Notes under the pieces: generated by a model
Database searches by the model: none
What the model was told of the DNA's origin: nothing
The model's input: only the letters and a program-made list of their open reading frames with translations
NCBI GenBank assembly: GCA_027306505.1
Contig: DAHUZP010000072.1
Location: forward strand, 24,018 to 88,017
Source of the DNA: Thermoplasmata archaeon
GTDB lineage: Archaea; Thermoplasmatota; Thermoplasmata; Lutacidiplasmatales; UBA184
Length of the DNA stretch: 64,000 nucleotides
Direction: 5' to 3'
Program-made: the position numbers and the translations under genes
In this document: one piece after another, positions 43,684 to 51,387 of the stretch
How the letters are laid out: every line of letters starts with the position of its first letter
How positions within the stretch are numbered: position 1 is the first letter of the stretch

Positions 43684-44679
43684 TCATTTCGAAGGGCCCT
43701 CGTTCGCGAGGCATTGATCCAGGACCTTGGCCCCTGCCGGCACGTGATAGCCCGGCCCGAGGATGGAGCGTCGTACCTCGGCGCCAGCTCCTACTTCTAC
43801 CCTGTCCATGAGGACCGCGTCCCCGACCACGGCGCCCTTCCCCAAACGGACCCCTTCGCCCAGGGTCACGTATCGGCCGACCGTGGCCCCTTCCGCCTCG
43901 CACCCTTTCCCGGTGGCGACCGGGGGGATGATCCGGGCTCCGGTGAGCTTCCCGGTGGGTGCGAAGCGTCCGGTCCTCGGGTGGTCGAAGAGCAGTCGCT
44001 GCGCGTTCAACAGGCGAGCGGGCGTTCCAGCGTCCTCCCACCAGCTGCGGAACGGGAACCCGTAAATCCCCTTCGAGAGGAGGGCCGGGATGATCTCCCG
44101 CTCGAGAGAAACCTCCCTCCCCCCTTCGATCGCCGAGAGGACGGAGGGGGACCAGATGGAGGCCCCGGCGTTGATCCACCGTGACGGGGCGCTCTCCTTC
44201 GGGGGCTTCTCCACGAAACGGACGATCCGCTGGTCCTCCGACCAGACCGCGACCCCGTAGGGGGACGGGTCCTCGACCTCGTAGAAGCTCATGGTCCCGA
44301 GGCCGCCATGCTCTCGGTGGAACTCGAGCATCGGGTCCATGTCGAGCCCGCTGATCACGTCCCCGTTGACCAGGGCGAAGGGGTCCGTGACGTCACGCGC
44401 CCCGTTCTTGAGTCCGCCTCCGGTCCCTAGGGGTTTCTCTTCCTTGACGACGGTGACCGGGACGCGGTAGGGATGAAGCCGAAGATAGGTCTCGAAGGCC
44501 TCCGCCTTGTAGCCGCAGGCGAGGGTGATCCGGGAGACCGCCGTGGGAAGGAGGTCCATCGCGTGGAAGAGCATCGGCTGGCCCGCCAGCGGGACCAGCT
44601 GCTTGGGCACCGCGTACGTGACCGGGCGGTGGCGTGTGCCGAAGCCCCCGACGAGGACCACCGCAGAGATGGGCTTCAT
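43684..44679 (-). CDS. NDP-sugar pyrophosphorylase with beta-helix domain
   Basis: Nucleotidyltransferase of 331 residues. The N-terminal domain has VVLVGGFGTRHRPVTYAVPKQ (GGxGTRxRP and PK signature), VNGDVI as the metal-binding Asp region and FVEKPP. The C-terminal 90 residues form hexapeptide left-handed beta-helix turns (GRYVTLGEGVRLGKGAVVGD). This layout fits mannose-1-phosphate guanylyltransferase or glucose-1-phosphate thymidylyltransferase-type enzymes; the sugar cannot be named. Start taken at the ATG at 44679 just before the signature; upstream open frame has no similarity. Could feed the glycosyltransferases. Confidence 0.88.
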   Translation of the reverse strand: MKPISAVVLVGGFGTRHRPVTYAVPKQLVPLAGQPMLFHAMDLLPTAVSRITLACGYKAEAFETYLRLHPYRVPVTVVKEEKPLGTGGGLKNGARDVTDPFALVNGDVISGLDMDPMLEFHREHGGLGTMSFYEVEDPSPYGVAVWSEDQRIVRFVEKPPKESAPSRWINAGASIWSPSVLSAIEGGREVSLEREIIPALLSKGIYGFPFRSWWEDAGTPARLLNAQRLLFDHPRTGRFAPTGKLTGARIIPPVATGKGCEAEGATVGRYVTLGEGVRLGKGAVVGDAVLMDRVEVGAGAEVRRSILGPGYHVPAGAKVLDQCLANEGPSK

Positions 44680-44880
44680 GTCGGGGCCACGGTCAGGGGG
44701 GGAAGAACGTTTCCTGGGGCCGTGGGCGGTCGAGATCGCCATGGGCCTGGCTCGCCGAGGGAAGCAGCTTGGCTTCCCATCTCCTGAGGTGGGACGGCCG
44801 AGCCTTGAGATGGAAGCGGTCGGGGAGCGGTGCTCGTTGTCCCCTCCTCCAGGGCGAGACGAGGACTCCGGGACGTAGCC

Positions 44881-44887
44881 CTTATCT
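44881..44887 (+). promoter_or_regulatory. TATA-like box of the small zinc-binding protein gene
   Basis: CTTATCT, centred 27 bases before the ATG at 44911, the typical leaderless spacing in this window. Confidence 0.5.
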
Positions 44888-44910
44888 GTGGCCGGAGAGG
44901 TGCGCCGGGC

Positions 44911-45228
44911 ATGAGCGAGAAGGCCCGCAGTTCGGCCCGCTCCCGAGAGCCCGCCCCCGCCCCCGCACCCGCAGCGAAGTCCGTCCGAGTTCCCGTCTCG
45001 TGCGGGATGGAGGGCTGCGACCACGCCGCCGCGGTCCAGTTCCTGGGAGAGACCCCCTTCCAGGGGTTCAAGTTCGACACCCCCGGCTGGACGGTGGTCG
45101 AGGACACGGAGGACCACCAGACGGTGTTCCTCTGCGCGGACTGCTCCAAGGAGTTCGAAGAAGAGGCTGCCGGAGATGACGGCGCCGAGGACGACGAGGA
45201 GGAAGAGGAGGAGTCGAACGTCGACTGA
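44911..45228 (+). CDS. Small zinc-finger-like protein with acidic tail
   Basis: A 105-residue protein. After a Ser/Ala/Pro-rich basic start come two Cys pairs, SCGMEGCDH and FLCADC, about 50 residues apart, that can bind one zinc ion. The last 25 residues are almost all Asp/Glu. Unrecognised; may bind nucleic acid or protein. The ATG follows its TATA box by 27 bases. The VOC protein gene starts 17 bases after its stop, so the two may share a transcript. Confidence 0.7.
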   Translation: MSEKARSSARSREPAPAPAPAAKSVRVPVSCGMEGCDHAAAVQFLGETPFQGFKFDTPGWTVVEDTEDHQTVFLCADCSKEFEEEAAGDDGAEDDEEEEEESNVD

Positions 45229-45245
45229 GACGTTCTCCTTCGACC

Positions 45246-45731
45246 TTGTCCGCGCCACGACGGCAAAACCCGACCCACTCCACGCGGCGCCGACAAGGGA
45301 AGGGTAAGCGGCGCTCTCCCTCTTCGGGGGAGGGTGCGGACCGCTCGACGCTGGACGTCCGAGGGGTCCAACACGTCAACCTGACCATCCCTCCGGGGTC
45401 GGAGGACGTCGCCCGCTCGTTCTACACCGATATCCTCTCGCTCGTCGAGATCGAGAAGCCCCTGCCCTTGCGGGTCAACGGTGGGCTTTGGTACCGGGTG
45501 GGGGAGCTCGAGCTGCATCTTTCGGTGGAGGAAGGGGCACCTCAGGCGCCCTCCCGTCGCCACGTAGGTTTCGTGGTGAGCGATCTGGAACGGGCCCGAC
45601 GGTTCTTCGAGACCCACGGGATCGCGACCCTCCCCCAGGCCGACCTTCCGGGCTGGCGCCGCTTCTATGTCCACGACCCGTTCGGGAACCGCCTTGAGAT
45701 CCAATCGCCCCGCCGAAGAGCACGCCAGTGA
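45246..45731 (+). CDS. Glyoxalase/VOC superfamily protein
   Basis: A 161-residue single-module pair of beta-alpha-beta-beta-beta units: GVQHVNLTIPPGSEDVARSFY (first metal-ligand His), LWYRVGELELHLSVEE, HVGFVVSDLERARRFFE and RRFYVHDPFGNRLEI with the terminal Glu. This matches lactoylglutathione lyase-like and dioxygenase-like proteins, but the substrate is unknown. The start is uncertain: no ATG precedes the domain, and a TTG at 45246 was used. The 3' end overlaps the next gene if that gene begins at its first ATG. Confidence 0.8.
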   Translation: MSAPRRQNPTHSTRRRQGKGKRRSPSSGEGADRSTLDVRGVQHVNLTIPPGSEDVARSFYTDILSLVEIEKPLPLRVNGGLWYRVGELELHLSVEEGAPQAPSRRHVGFVVSDLERARRFFETHGIATLPQADLPGWRRFYVHDPFGNRLEIQSPRRRARQ

Positions 45732-46593
45732 GGTAGAGCCGCCGACCTTGGGCGCCCCATCCACCCCCTCTCCGCCGCTCCACGACCTCGCAGCAGCGCT
45801 CCGCGAGGAACGCCACTTCTCCGAGCTCCTGGGCGGCTACTCGGTCGAGCTGGCGGAGGCCCATCTGGTGGTGAACGAGAAGGTCCCGGTCCCGCGTTTC
45901 AATTTCGTGCAGGACGTCCGTTGCGGGGGCGGTCGCGTCGCGGCCTTCGTCGAGCGCACGCTCGAGCACTACTACCAGAGGGCCTTGCGCCCCACCTTCG
46001 AGGTCCCCCTGGACGGACCTCATGAAGGGGTTCGCCGGGCCCTCGGGCTCGCCGGCTACGATTCCCGCGGAGCGACACGGCTCCGCCACCTGCTCGTCTG
46101 GGACCGCGCCAAGGCGCCCGAGCGCGTCCTCGCGACGGGGATCCACGGGGACCACGAGCTCACCGTGGAGCCCCTCGAGGAGGACGAGCTGGACGTCTTC
46201 GTCGACCTTGTCGCGGAGTCGCACATGCGGTTCCGCGAAGAGGTCCGCAGATACGTGGAGGTGGGGATGTCGCATCCGAACCCCGGGGAGCGCGTGGTCC
46301 CCTACGTGGCACGGAAGAGGGGCGAACCCGTCTCCTTCGGCCTCTACCTATCCCATCCGGGAGCCTCCGGCCTCTTCGCGGTAGGCACCGCGGCCTCGGC
46401 CCGGGAGCAGGGCTGTGCCAGCGCGCTGGTCGCCGAAGTGTTGCGACGGGAAGGGGCTCGGGCCTCGGATCCCCTGTGCATCAACGCCGAGGGGCAAACC
46501 CCTCCACGCCCACTGCTGGACCTCGGCTTCCGCCCCTGGGCGACCTACGAGATCTTCGAGATGACCGGCTCCGCGGCGAAGCAAGGCTACTGA
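45667..46593 (+). CDS. GNAT-like acetyltransferase, two-part
   Basis: About 300 residues. The C-terminal half shows the acetyl-CoA fold: VSFGLYLSHPG, LFAVGTAASAREQGCASALVAEVL (acetyl-CoA loop with R-E-Q-G-C-A in place of R-x-x-G-x-G) and PPRPLLDLGFRPWATY. The N-terminal half (EERHFSELLGGYSVELAEAHLVVN, FNFVQDV) resembles a degenerate first GNAT domain. The first ATG lies inside the preceding gene; the true start may be later (45740 region). Substrate unknown. Confidence 0.75.
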   Translation: MSTTRSGTALRSNRPAEEHASEVEPPTLGAPSTPSPPLHDLAAALREERHFSELLGGYSVELAEAHLVVNEKVPVPRFNFVQDVRCGGGRVAAFVERTLEHYYQRALRPTFEVPLDGPHEGVRRALGLAGYDSRGATRLRHLLVWDRAKAPERVLATGIHGDHELTVEPLEEDELDVFVDLVAESHMRFREEVRRYVEVGMSHPNPGERVVPYVARKRGEPVSFGLYLSHPGASGLFAVGTAASAREQGCASALVAEVLRREGARASDPLCINAEGQTPPRPLLDLGFRPWATYEIFEMTGSAAKQGY

Positions 46594-46626
46594 CCCCGGG
46601 GGGGGTGGGAGCTCTCGCCCTCGCTC

Positions 46627-47577
46627 TCAGTCCGAGCTCGAAGTGACGGTCGAGCGGATCCGCTGGAGCTTCTCCAGGAACTCGACACCCTCTCCGCTCT
46701 TCATGGGCGCCCCGTCCGCGCGAAGGATCGGGAGCCCGCCTGCCCGGCAGGCCTCCTCAGGGGTCTTTCCCGCGAGCAGCGAGCGGACCGCGACCTTCTC
46801 GCCGCGGGTGAGGCTCTCGGCTTCCAGCACGAAGTCCTCGAAGGCCTCGTATGCGACGGGGGCCACCGCCTTCACGGCGGGGACCAGCGCCTGCGCGTAG
46901 AGCCGGATCTCCTCTTGCGCGTGCGAGTCCAGCCGGAGCGAGAGGAAATGGAACAGGTTGTGGAGGTTGGACTTCCAGTACCATTGGGTGTAGAAGTTCA
47001 CCGGGAGCACGATACGAGCGAGCTCTCTGGCGGTCCCCCCCGCTAGTGCCCGCTCGTAGGTGGCATAGGCGTCCCGAGAGACCCGTTCCACCTCCTGCTG
47101 GAACTTCCGGGCGTCCGACTCCGGAAGAGGCTCCGCCCGCCCCTGCCGGTTGCGCTTCGACTGGGCTCCGACCGCGTCGAGACCGGGCACGTGGAACTCG
47201 TCCGGCGCGACACTGTAGCGGTAGGAGGCCTCGTTGAGGGAGGCGGTCCGATGCCGGACCCACTGGCGAGCGACGAAGATCGGCATCTTCGCCAGGAACT
47301 TGAACTCGACCATCTCGAAGGGCGTGGTGTGGCGGTGGCGCATCAGGTAGCGGATGAGCCCGCGGTCGTCCCTCGCGGTCTTCGTGCCGAGCCCGTAGGA
47401 GACCCGGGCCGCCTGGACGATCGCGCCGTCGTTCCCCATGTAGTCGACGAGAGCGACGAACCCGTGGTCCAGGACGGGCACGCGTCGGCCGATGAGCGCC
47501 TCCGCCGCGGGCACGACAGGGCGGACCATGGGCGCGGTCTGCGAGGTATCCACCGGTACCGGGTCCATCTCAGACAT
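46627..47577 (-). CDS. thyX: FAD-dependent thymidylate synthase ThyX
   Basis: Converts dUMP to dTMP with FAD and methylene-tetrahydrofolate. The signature RHRTASLNEAS (RHRx7S) is at residues 108-118, with YRYSV just after it, and FKFLAKMPIFVARQW before it. The C-terminal region LPVNFYTQWYWKSNLHNLFHFL and RLDSHAQEEIRLYA is typical. At 316 residues it is longer than the usual 220-250: about 25 residues at the N-terminus and about 55 at the C-terminus (a GKTPEEACRAGGLPIL segment) are extra. Only this thymidylate synthase type is seen in the window. Confidence 0.94.
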   Translation of the reverse strand: MSEMDPVPVDTSQTAPMVRPVVPAAEALIGRRVPVLDHGFVALVDYMGNDGAIVQAARVSYGLGTKTARDDRGLIRYLMRHRHTTPFEMVEFKFLAKMPIFVARQWVRHRTASLNEASYRYSVAPDEFHVPGLDAVGAQSKRNRQGRAEPLPESDARKFQQEVERVSRDAYATYERALAGGTARELARIVLPVNFYTQWYWKSNLHNLFHFLSLRLDSHAQEEIRLYAQALVPAVKAVAPVAYEAFEDFVLEAESLTRGEKVAVRSLLAGKTPEEACRAGGLPILRADGAPMKSGEGVEFLEKLQRIRSTVTSSSD

Positions 47578-47610
47578 GCTAGTTCCTCCCCGGGTCCCCT
47601 CGATCGTGGC

Positions 47611-48630
47611 TCACTCCAAAGGATTGCGGCAGCGGGGGCAGAAGACCCAGCTCTCGTCGCCGATCTCCAAGCGACACCTAGCGCAGATCCCCAGGCCGGG
47701 GGAGGGGAACGGAGAGGCGGCGGGGGACCAGGAGGACGAGCTTTCGGCAGGCCCTCCCCCGGAAGTGGGGCCCTTCTCGTTCTCGCGGGTCCGCTGGCGT
47801 GGCCCGACCCTGTCCGCGGGGTAGCCCGATGCACCACCGCCCATGCCGGGCCTCGAGATGGGCGTCGCCCGCCAGGTCCGTCTCGGCGCCGGGGCCTCAT
47901 CGGGGGGCAGGACGATGGAGGAGCCGCTTGTCGATGAGGAGGGATAGGTCGCTTCGGCCCGGCTATACGAGGGGGCCGGCAGCGCGGCCCGAGGCACGGG
48001 GCTCGCGAGCACCGGGGTGGGCTCGGGGGCGAGGAGAGGGGGGTTGACGTACGCGGTCCCTCCGGCATCGTAGTTGTAGGTGGACGATGGTTCCTCCTCG
48101 GCCGGCCGGGGACGAGAGAGGGCGACGGTCCCGACCAGGAAGACGCCCCCCGCCGCGGTGAGCGGGATGCCCAGCTCCGCGTAGGGGAGGAACATGCTGC
48201 CCGACCAGGTGACGCTCACGTTCGCGTTCTCGGAAGAGGACTCGAAGAGCAGCACCGCGTACCAGTTCCCCGGGTGCAGGTCGCTTCCCGTGAGGGTGCC
48301 CGCGCTCTGGGGCTGTATGACCTCGTCCAGAGGGGGCGTGCTCGCCGGTCCACCGGACCAGACCACCTCACCTTCGGTCAGAGGGTAGAGGAAACCGGTC
48401 ACGGGGGTCGAAGTGGCGGTGGTCCACTGAACGGTCAAGGAGGCGCCTCCAAGGGAGAAGTTCGCGTAGGGCACCTGGATCCGGAGGATGGCGGCGCCGT
48501 TCGAGTGCTGGAACTGGTTCATCGCGGTGGGCTCGGCCGACTGGAAGTTGAGGGGGAGCAGGACGAGGGCGAGCCCTACCGCAAGGATGACCGCCCCCAG
48601 GATGAGCCCGAAAGTGCTCGCGACGCTCAT
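47611..48630 (-). CDS. Two-helix membrane protein with cytoplasmic zinc ribbon
   Basis: A 339-residue orphan. A first transmembrane helix (about residues 8-27) is followed by an exported beta-rich domain of about 120 residues (ASLTVQWTTATSTPVTGFL, NVSVTWSGSMF), a second helix at about 150-170, then about 120 disordered Pro/Ser-rich residues and a terminal zinc ribbon CARCRLEIGDESWVFCPRCRNP. The helix-beta domain-helix arrangement resembles the N-terminal extension of the CoxI protein at 51384-53714. A TATA-like box lies about 31 bases upstream. Confidence 0.75.
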   Translation of the reverse strand: MSVASTFGLILGAVILAVGLALVLLPLNFQSAEPTAMNQFQHSNGAAILRIQVPYANFSLGGASLTVQWTTATSTPVTGFLYPLTEGEVVWSGGPASTPPLDEVIQPQSAGTLTGSDLHPGNWYAVLLFESSSENANVSVTWSGSMFLPYAELGIPLTAAGGVFLVGTVALSRPRPAEEEPSSTYNYDAGGTAYVNPPLLAPEPTPVLASPVPRAALPAPSYSRAEATYPSSSTSGSSIVLPPDEAPAPRRTWRATPISRPGMGGGASGYPADRVGPRQRTRENEKGPTSGGGPAESSSSWSPAASPFPSPGLGICARCRLEIGDESWVFCPRCRNPLE

Positions 48631-48658
48631 GGGGCCGTTGGGGCGTTATCGGAGGGCC

Positions 48659-48665
48659 CTATTTG
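48659..48665 (-). promoter_or_regulatory. TATA-like box of the 339-residue membrane protein gene
   Basis: TCAAATAG on the minus strand, about 31 bases before the ATG at 48630. Spacing fits leaderless transcription. Confidence 0.45.
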
Positions 48666-48729
48666 AACGGAGGGAGGACCTCGGTTCGGGAACCTCGATG
48701 GCCCGCCTCTGCGGTGGGCTCGTGGGACC

Positions 48730-49605
48730 TCAGATCGCGAACCAGGGAAGCCGCGCCGCGGGACCCTTCGGGTTGTTCACCAGCTCGTGCAGGCTCGCTC
48801 CCTGGTCCCCCGGCGCGTAGGTCTCCTTGAGGGCCAGCTGGTAGAGCAGGAACATGGCGTCCTCCTCTCGGGTGACCCCAAGGGACCCTTCGATGTCCAC
48901 CGAGAAGGTGTTCCGCAGCGCGCGGAGCATGCCCTCGAGGTCGATGGGGATGGCACCCTCCTCGGCGTTGATGCCTCCGGGAGCGGGACCCCCCTCCTCG
49001 CCCCCTGCCCGCTGGGAGCGCTCGGCGAGGCCCACCAGCGCCCCCGTCGCGAGCATGAGGACCACCCGAGGAGGCAGCCGCAGCCGGTGCCAGTGAGGGG
49101 CAGGGAAGTCCTCCCCAGCCCGGCGGGGATGGACCAGGATCCGGGTGCGGGAGACGGCCAGGGAAAGTGGCACCGGCGGGTCGCTCACGATCCGACGACC
49201 CACGAGCTCGGCCGAGGCGTCACTGTCCACGACCAAGATGCTGGAGGTGCCGGCCCCGACCGAAGGGTCGGTCCGAAGCCCGTGGGACCACCGCTCGAGG
49301 AGCTGCTGGGTCCTGCCCTCGGTGGAGGTGGACGTTCCCGGTTCGACGAGCACGGGGAAGATCGACCGCCCGCCCGCGCGTCGGACCCAAAGGTCGGCCT
49401 CTCCCCAGGGGGAAGGGGCGTGCTGAGGAGCAGGAGAGAACCCCATCCGCTGGAGGGTCGTCATGAGCGCCTGCCGCTCCTCCTCGGGAGAAAGGGGGGG
49501 CTTTCCGGAGGCCTTCGCCTCGCGGGGGGGACGCGCGGAGGCCCCTTCCTGGAGGTCGGGGGGGTCCTGCTTGGAGGGAGAGCGTGACCTAGGCATGAGA
49601 GGCAT
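48730..49605 (-). CDS. Soluble protein of unknown function
   Basis: A 291-residue orphan. After a basic, Pro/Ser-rich start of about 40 residues comes an alpha/beta region (ALMTTLQRMGFSP, ADLWVRRAGGRSIFPVLVEPG, SSILVVDSDASAELVGR, RTRILVHPRR) that may be a restriction-endonuclease-like or receiver-like fold but shows no conserved catalytic set that I could identify. The C-terminal 80 residues are helical. No membrane segment. Start chosen at the ATG at 49605, 25 bases from a palindromic TATA box; ATGs at 49614 and 49596 are alternatives. Confidence 0.6.
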   Translation of the reverse strand: MPLMPRSRSPSKQDPPDLQEGASARPPREAKASGKPPLSPEEERQALMTTLQRMGFSPAPQHAPSPWGEADLWVRRAGGRSIFPVLVEPGTSTSTEGRTQQLLERWSHGLRTDPSVGAGTSSILVVDSDASAELVGRRIVSDPPVPLSLAVSRTRILVHPRRAGEDFPAPHWHRLRLPPRVVLMLATGALVGLAERSQRAGGEEGGPAPGGINAEEGAIPIDLEGMLRALRNTFSVDIEGSLGVTREEDAMFLLYQLALKETYAPGDQGASLHELVNNPKGPAARLPWFAI

Positions 49606-49624
49606 GGGAGCCATCCCGGCCGAC

Positions 49625-49634
49625 CGATATATCG
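49625..49634 (-). promoter_or_regulatory. Palindromic TATA box CGATATATCG
   Basis: A perfect 10-bp palindrome centred 24-25 bases before the minus-strand ATG at 49605. Being symmetric, it could also start plus-strand transcription, but no plus-strand gene follows. Confidence 0.5.
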
Positions 49635-49747
49635 ACTACGTCGCCGCGAAGCTCGCCGGAGGTGGGAAGCCCGCTGGATGTCCCCGGAGACCCAAAGGGA
49701 GCCGCTCGCACCCCTGGAGGCTCGGACCCCTGGCCCCCCTCGCCACC

Positions 49748-50656
49748 CTATCGGAAGAACGGTAGGGCGAACCAGCCCCAGTCGACGACCATGGCGAGCG
49801 CGACCCCGATCAAGTAGAACCCCGACGCGATGAACCCCCGGAGCGCCACCTTGCGGTCGACCCGGTGCAGAAGGGGCCAGGTCGTGGCGAGGAAGCCGAT
49901 ACCGAGCCCCATCGCGAGGACGAAAAACACGCGGTAGTTCACGGGCAGCAGGACGAAGGCCGCTGTGGGCACGAACAGCAGCACGGTCGAGGCGACCACG
50001 GTCCGACCCGACCGCTTGGGATCGCCAGGGACTGGGAGCATGGGCAGGTCGGTGCGGCCGTAGTCGTCCCTGAGGGCGACGGCGAGGGACCAGAAGTGCG
50101 GAGGGGTCCAGAGGAAGACGAGCACCGCGAGCAGGATCGCGGCCGTCGGGAAGGTGCCGGTGGCGGCAGCCGATCCCGCGAGGACGGGGGCACTGCCTGC
50201 GTAGCCCCCGATGACGATGTTCCAGCGCGTGCGCCGCTTGAGCCACATCGTGTAGATCCCCACGTAGACGACGGAGCCTGAGGCCATCGCCAGGGTCGCG
50301 AGCAGGTTGACCGTGAGGTAGGCGATAGGCAACGACAGCAAGGTGAGGGAGAGCCCCAGGGCCAGAACGGCCCGCGGCGAGACGAGGTCGGAGGGGAGCG
50401 GCCGCGAGCGCGTGCGCTTCATCTGGGCATCCAGGTCCCGGTCGTACCAGTGGTTGAGCGCAGCCGCTCCCCCGCTCGCCATGGCCCCCGCGACGAGGAT
50501 CCCCAAGAGCCGCTCCAAGGGCGGAGGGTAACCGGGGGCCGAGGCGAAGAACCCCGCTACGGCCATGAGCAGGATGAGCCCCGTGATACCGGGCTTGAGG
50601 AGGCTGAAGTAGTCCCCCAGGCCGGGGCGCGGGGTGGTCGTGGGCGGGGCGCTCAT
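49748..50656 (-). CDS. ctaB: Protoheme IX farnesyltransferase (heme O synthase)
   Basis: Attaches a farnesyl-type chain to protoheme to form heme O, precursor of heme A for the oxidase. The UbiA-family prenyl-diphosphate motif is NHWYDRDLDAQMKRTRSRPL; the second loop is ALRDDYGRTDLPMLPV. About nine transmembrane helices; 302 residues, normal length. The start at 50656 is 30 bases from a TATA-like box. It is downstream of ctaA and coxA on the same strand, completing the heme A supply. Confidence 0.93.
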   Translation of the reverse strand: MSAPPTTTPRPGLGDYFSLLKPGITGLILLMAVAGFFASAPGYPPPLERLLGILVAGAMASGGAAALNHWYDRDLDAQMKRTRSRPLPSDLVSPRAVLALGLSLTLLSLPIAYLTVNLLATLAMASGSVVYVGIYTMWLKRRTRWNIVIGGYAGSAPVLAGSAAATGTFPTAAILLAVLVFLWTPPHFWSLAVALRDDYGRTDLPMLPVPGDPKRSGRTVVASTVLLFVPTAAFVLLPVNYRVFFVLAMGLGIGFLATTWPLLHRVDRKVALRGFIASGFYLIGVALAMVVDWGWFALPFFR

Positions 50657-50683
50657 CGTGCCCCGAGCCAGCCCCGCTGAGGA

Positions 50684-50689
50684 GATAAC
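50684..50689 (-). promoter_or_regulatory. TATA-like box of ctaB
   Basis: GTTATC on the minus strand, centred 30 bases before the ATG at 50656, indicating that ctaB has its own promoter in addition to any read-through from ctaA. Confidence 0.5.
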
Positions 50690-50742
50690 CCCCATCCAGG
50701 AGCCGTTCAAGAACCGGGGCTTCCCCGGCGGTCCACGACGAG

Positions 50743-51387
50743 CTATCGCCCGGAGGGGACGGAGGGAGCGGGGCCCGGGCCGTTTGTGTTCTCCTTCGAC
50801 CCTTTGGAGGTGGCACCTGCGAGGTGCTCGGGGTCGCAGGGGAGCCCTTCGGCCGGCGTGAGACGTCCCAGCAGTGCCGCCTGCCAGCGGGGTGGGAAGG
50901 CCGGGAAGTTGGCCAGCGCTGCGATGAGGATGAGGATCGCAAAGAGCAGGGTCGCGAGCCCCAGGTGGAGGACGACCGCGCTGAAGGCGGCGTCACTGAA
51001 GATGATGACCCCGCCGAGGAGCGCCTGGACGATCACCAGGGCGAAGGCGACGTCGGTCATCCGACGGACCCCCGGTCGGACCTGGCGGCTCGCATGGGCG
51101 AGGACGAGAAGTCCCAGGATGGCGAGGGAGAGCGTGAGCGCCCCCATGCGGTGCAGGAACTCCGCGGTCGCGGGGCCCCCCAGGGTGGGCACGGGGGCGC
51201 CGGGGTCGCATCCCGGCCAATTGGGGCAGACCAGAGGGTCGTTGGAGACCGTGACGTCCGCCCCGAGCAGGATCGTGAGGTAGCCGACCAGCGTGGCGAA
51301 CAGCGAGAGGTAGCGGAACGTCCGGCCCTCGGACCGTCGCGCGCCCGGAGTGCCCTCGACCTTTCCTCGCCCGACCTCGGGGCTCAT
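50743..51387 (-). CDS. ctaA: Heme A synthase, short archaeal form
   Basis: Oxidises heme O to heme A. About 214 residues with four transmembrane helices, half the length of bacterial CtaA, as in the short archaeal type. [19 protein letters not shown] carries the extracytoplasmic Cys pair; histidines in [12 protein letters not shown] and [12 protein letters not shown] are the expected heme ligands. The ATG overlaps the coxA stop (ATGA), so it is translated together with the oxidase subunit that needs its product. The tail is Ser/Pro-rich. Confidence 0.9.
   Translation of the reverse strand: MSPEVGRGKVEGTPGARRSEGRTFRYLSLFATLVGYLTILLGADVTVSNDPLVCPNWPGCDPGAPVPTLGGPATAEFLHRMGALTLSLAILGLLVLAHASRQVRPGVRRMTDVAFALVIVQALLGGVIIFSDAAFSAVVLHLGLATLLFAILILIAALANFPAFPPRWQAALLGRLTPAEGLPCDPEHLAGATSKGSKENTNGPGPAPSVPSGR

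Noticed and set aside
43684-45258. 524-codon version of the NDP-sugar pyrophosphorylase
   Set aside because: The first 193 codons lack family similarity and run through the promoter and start of the divergent zinc-binding gene; the family N-terminus begins at 44679.
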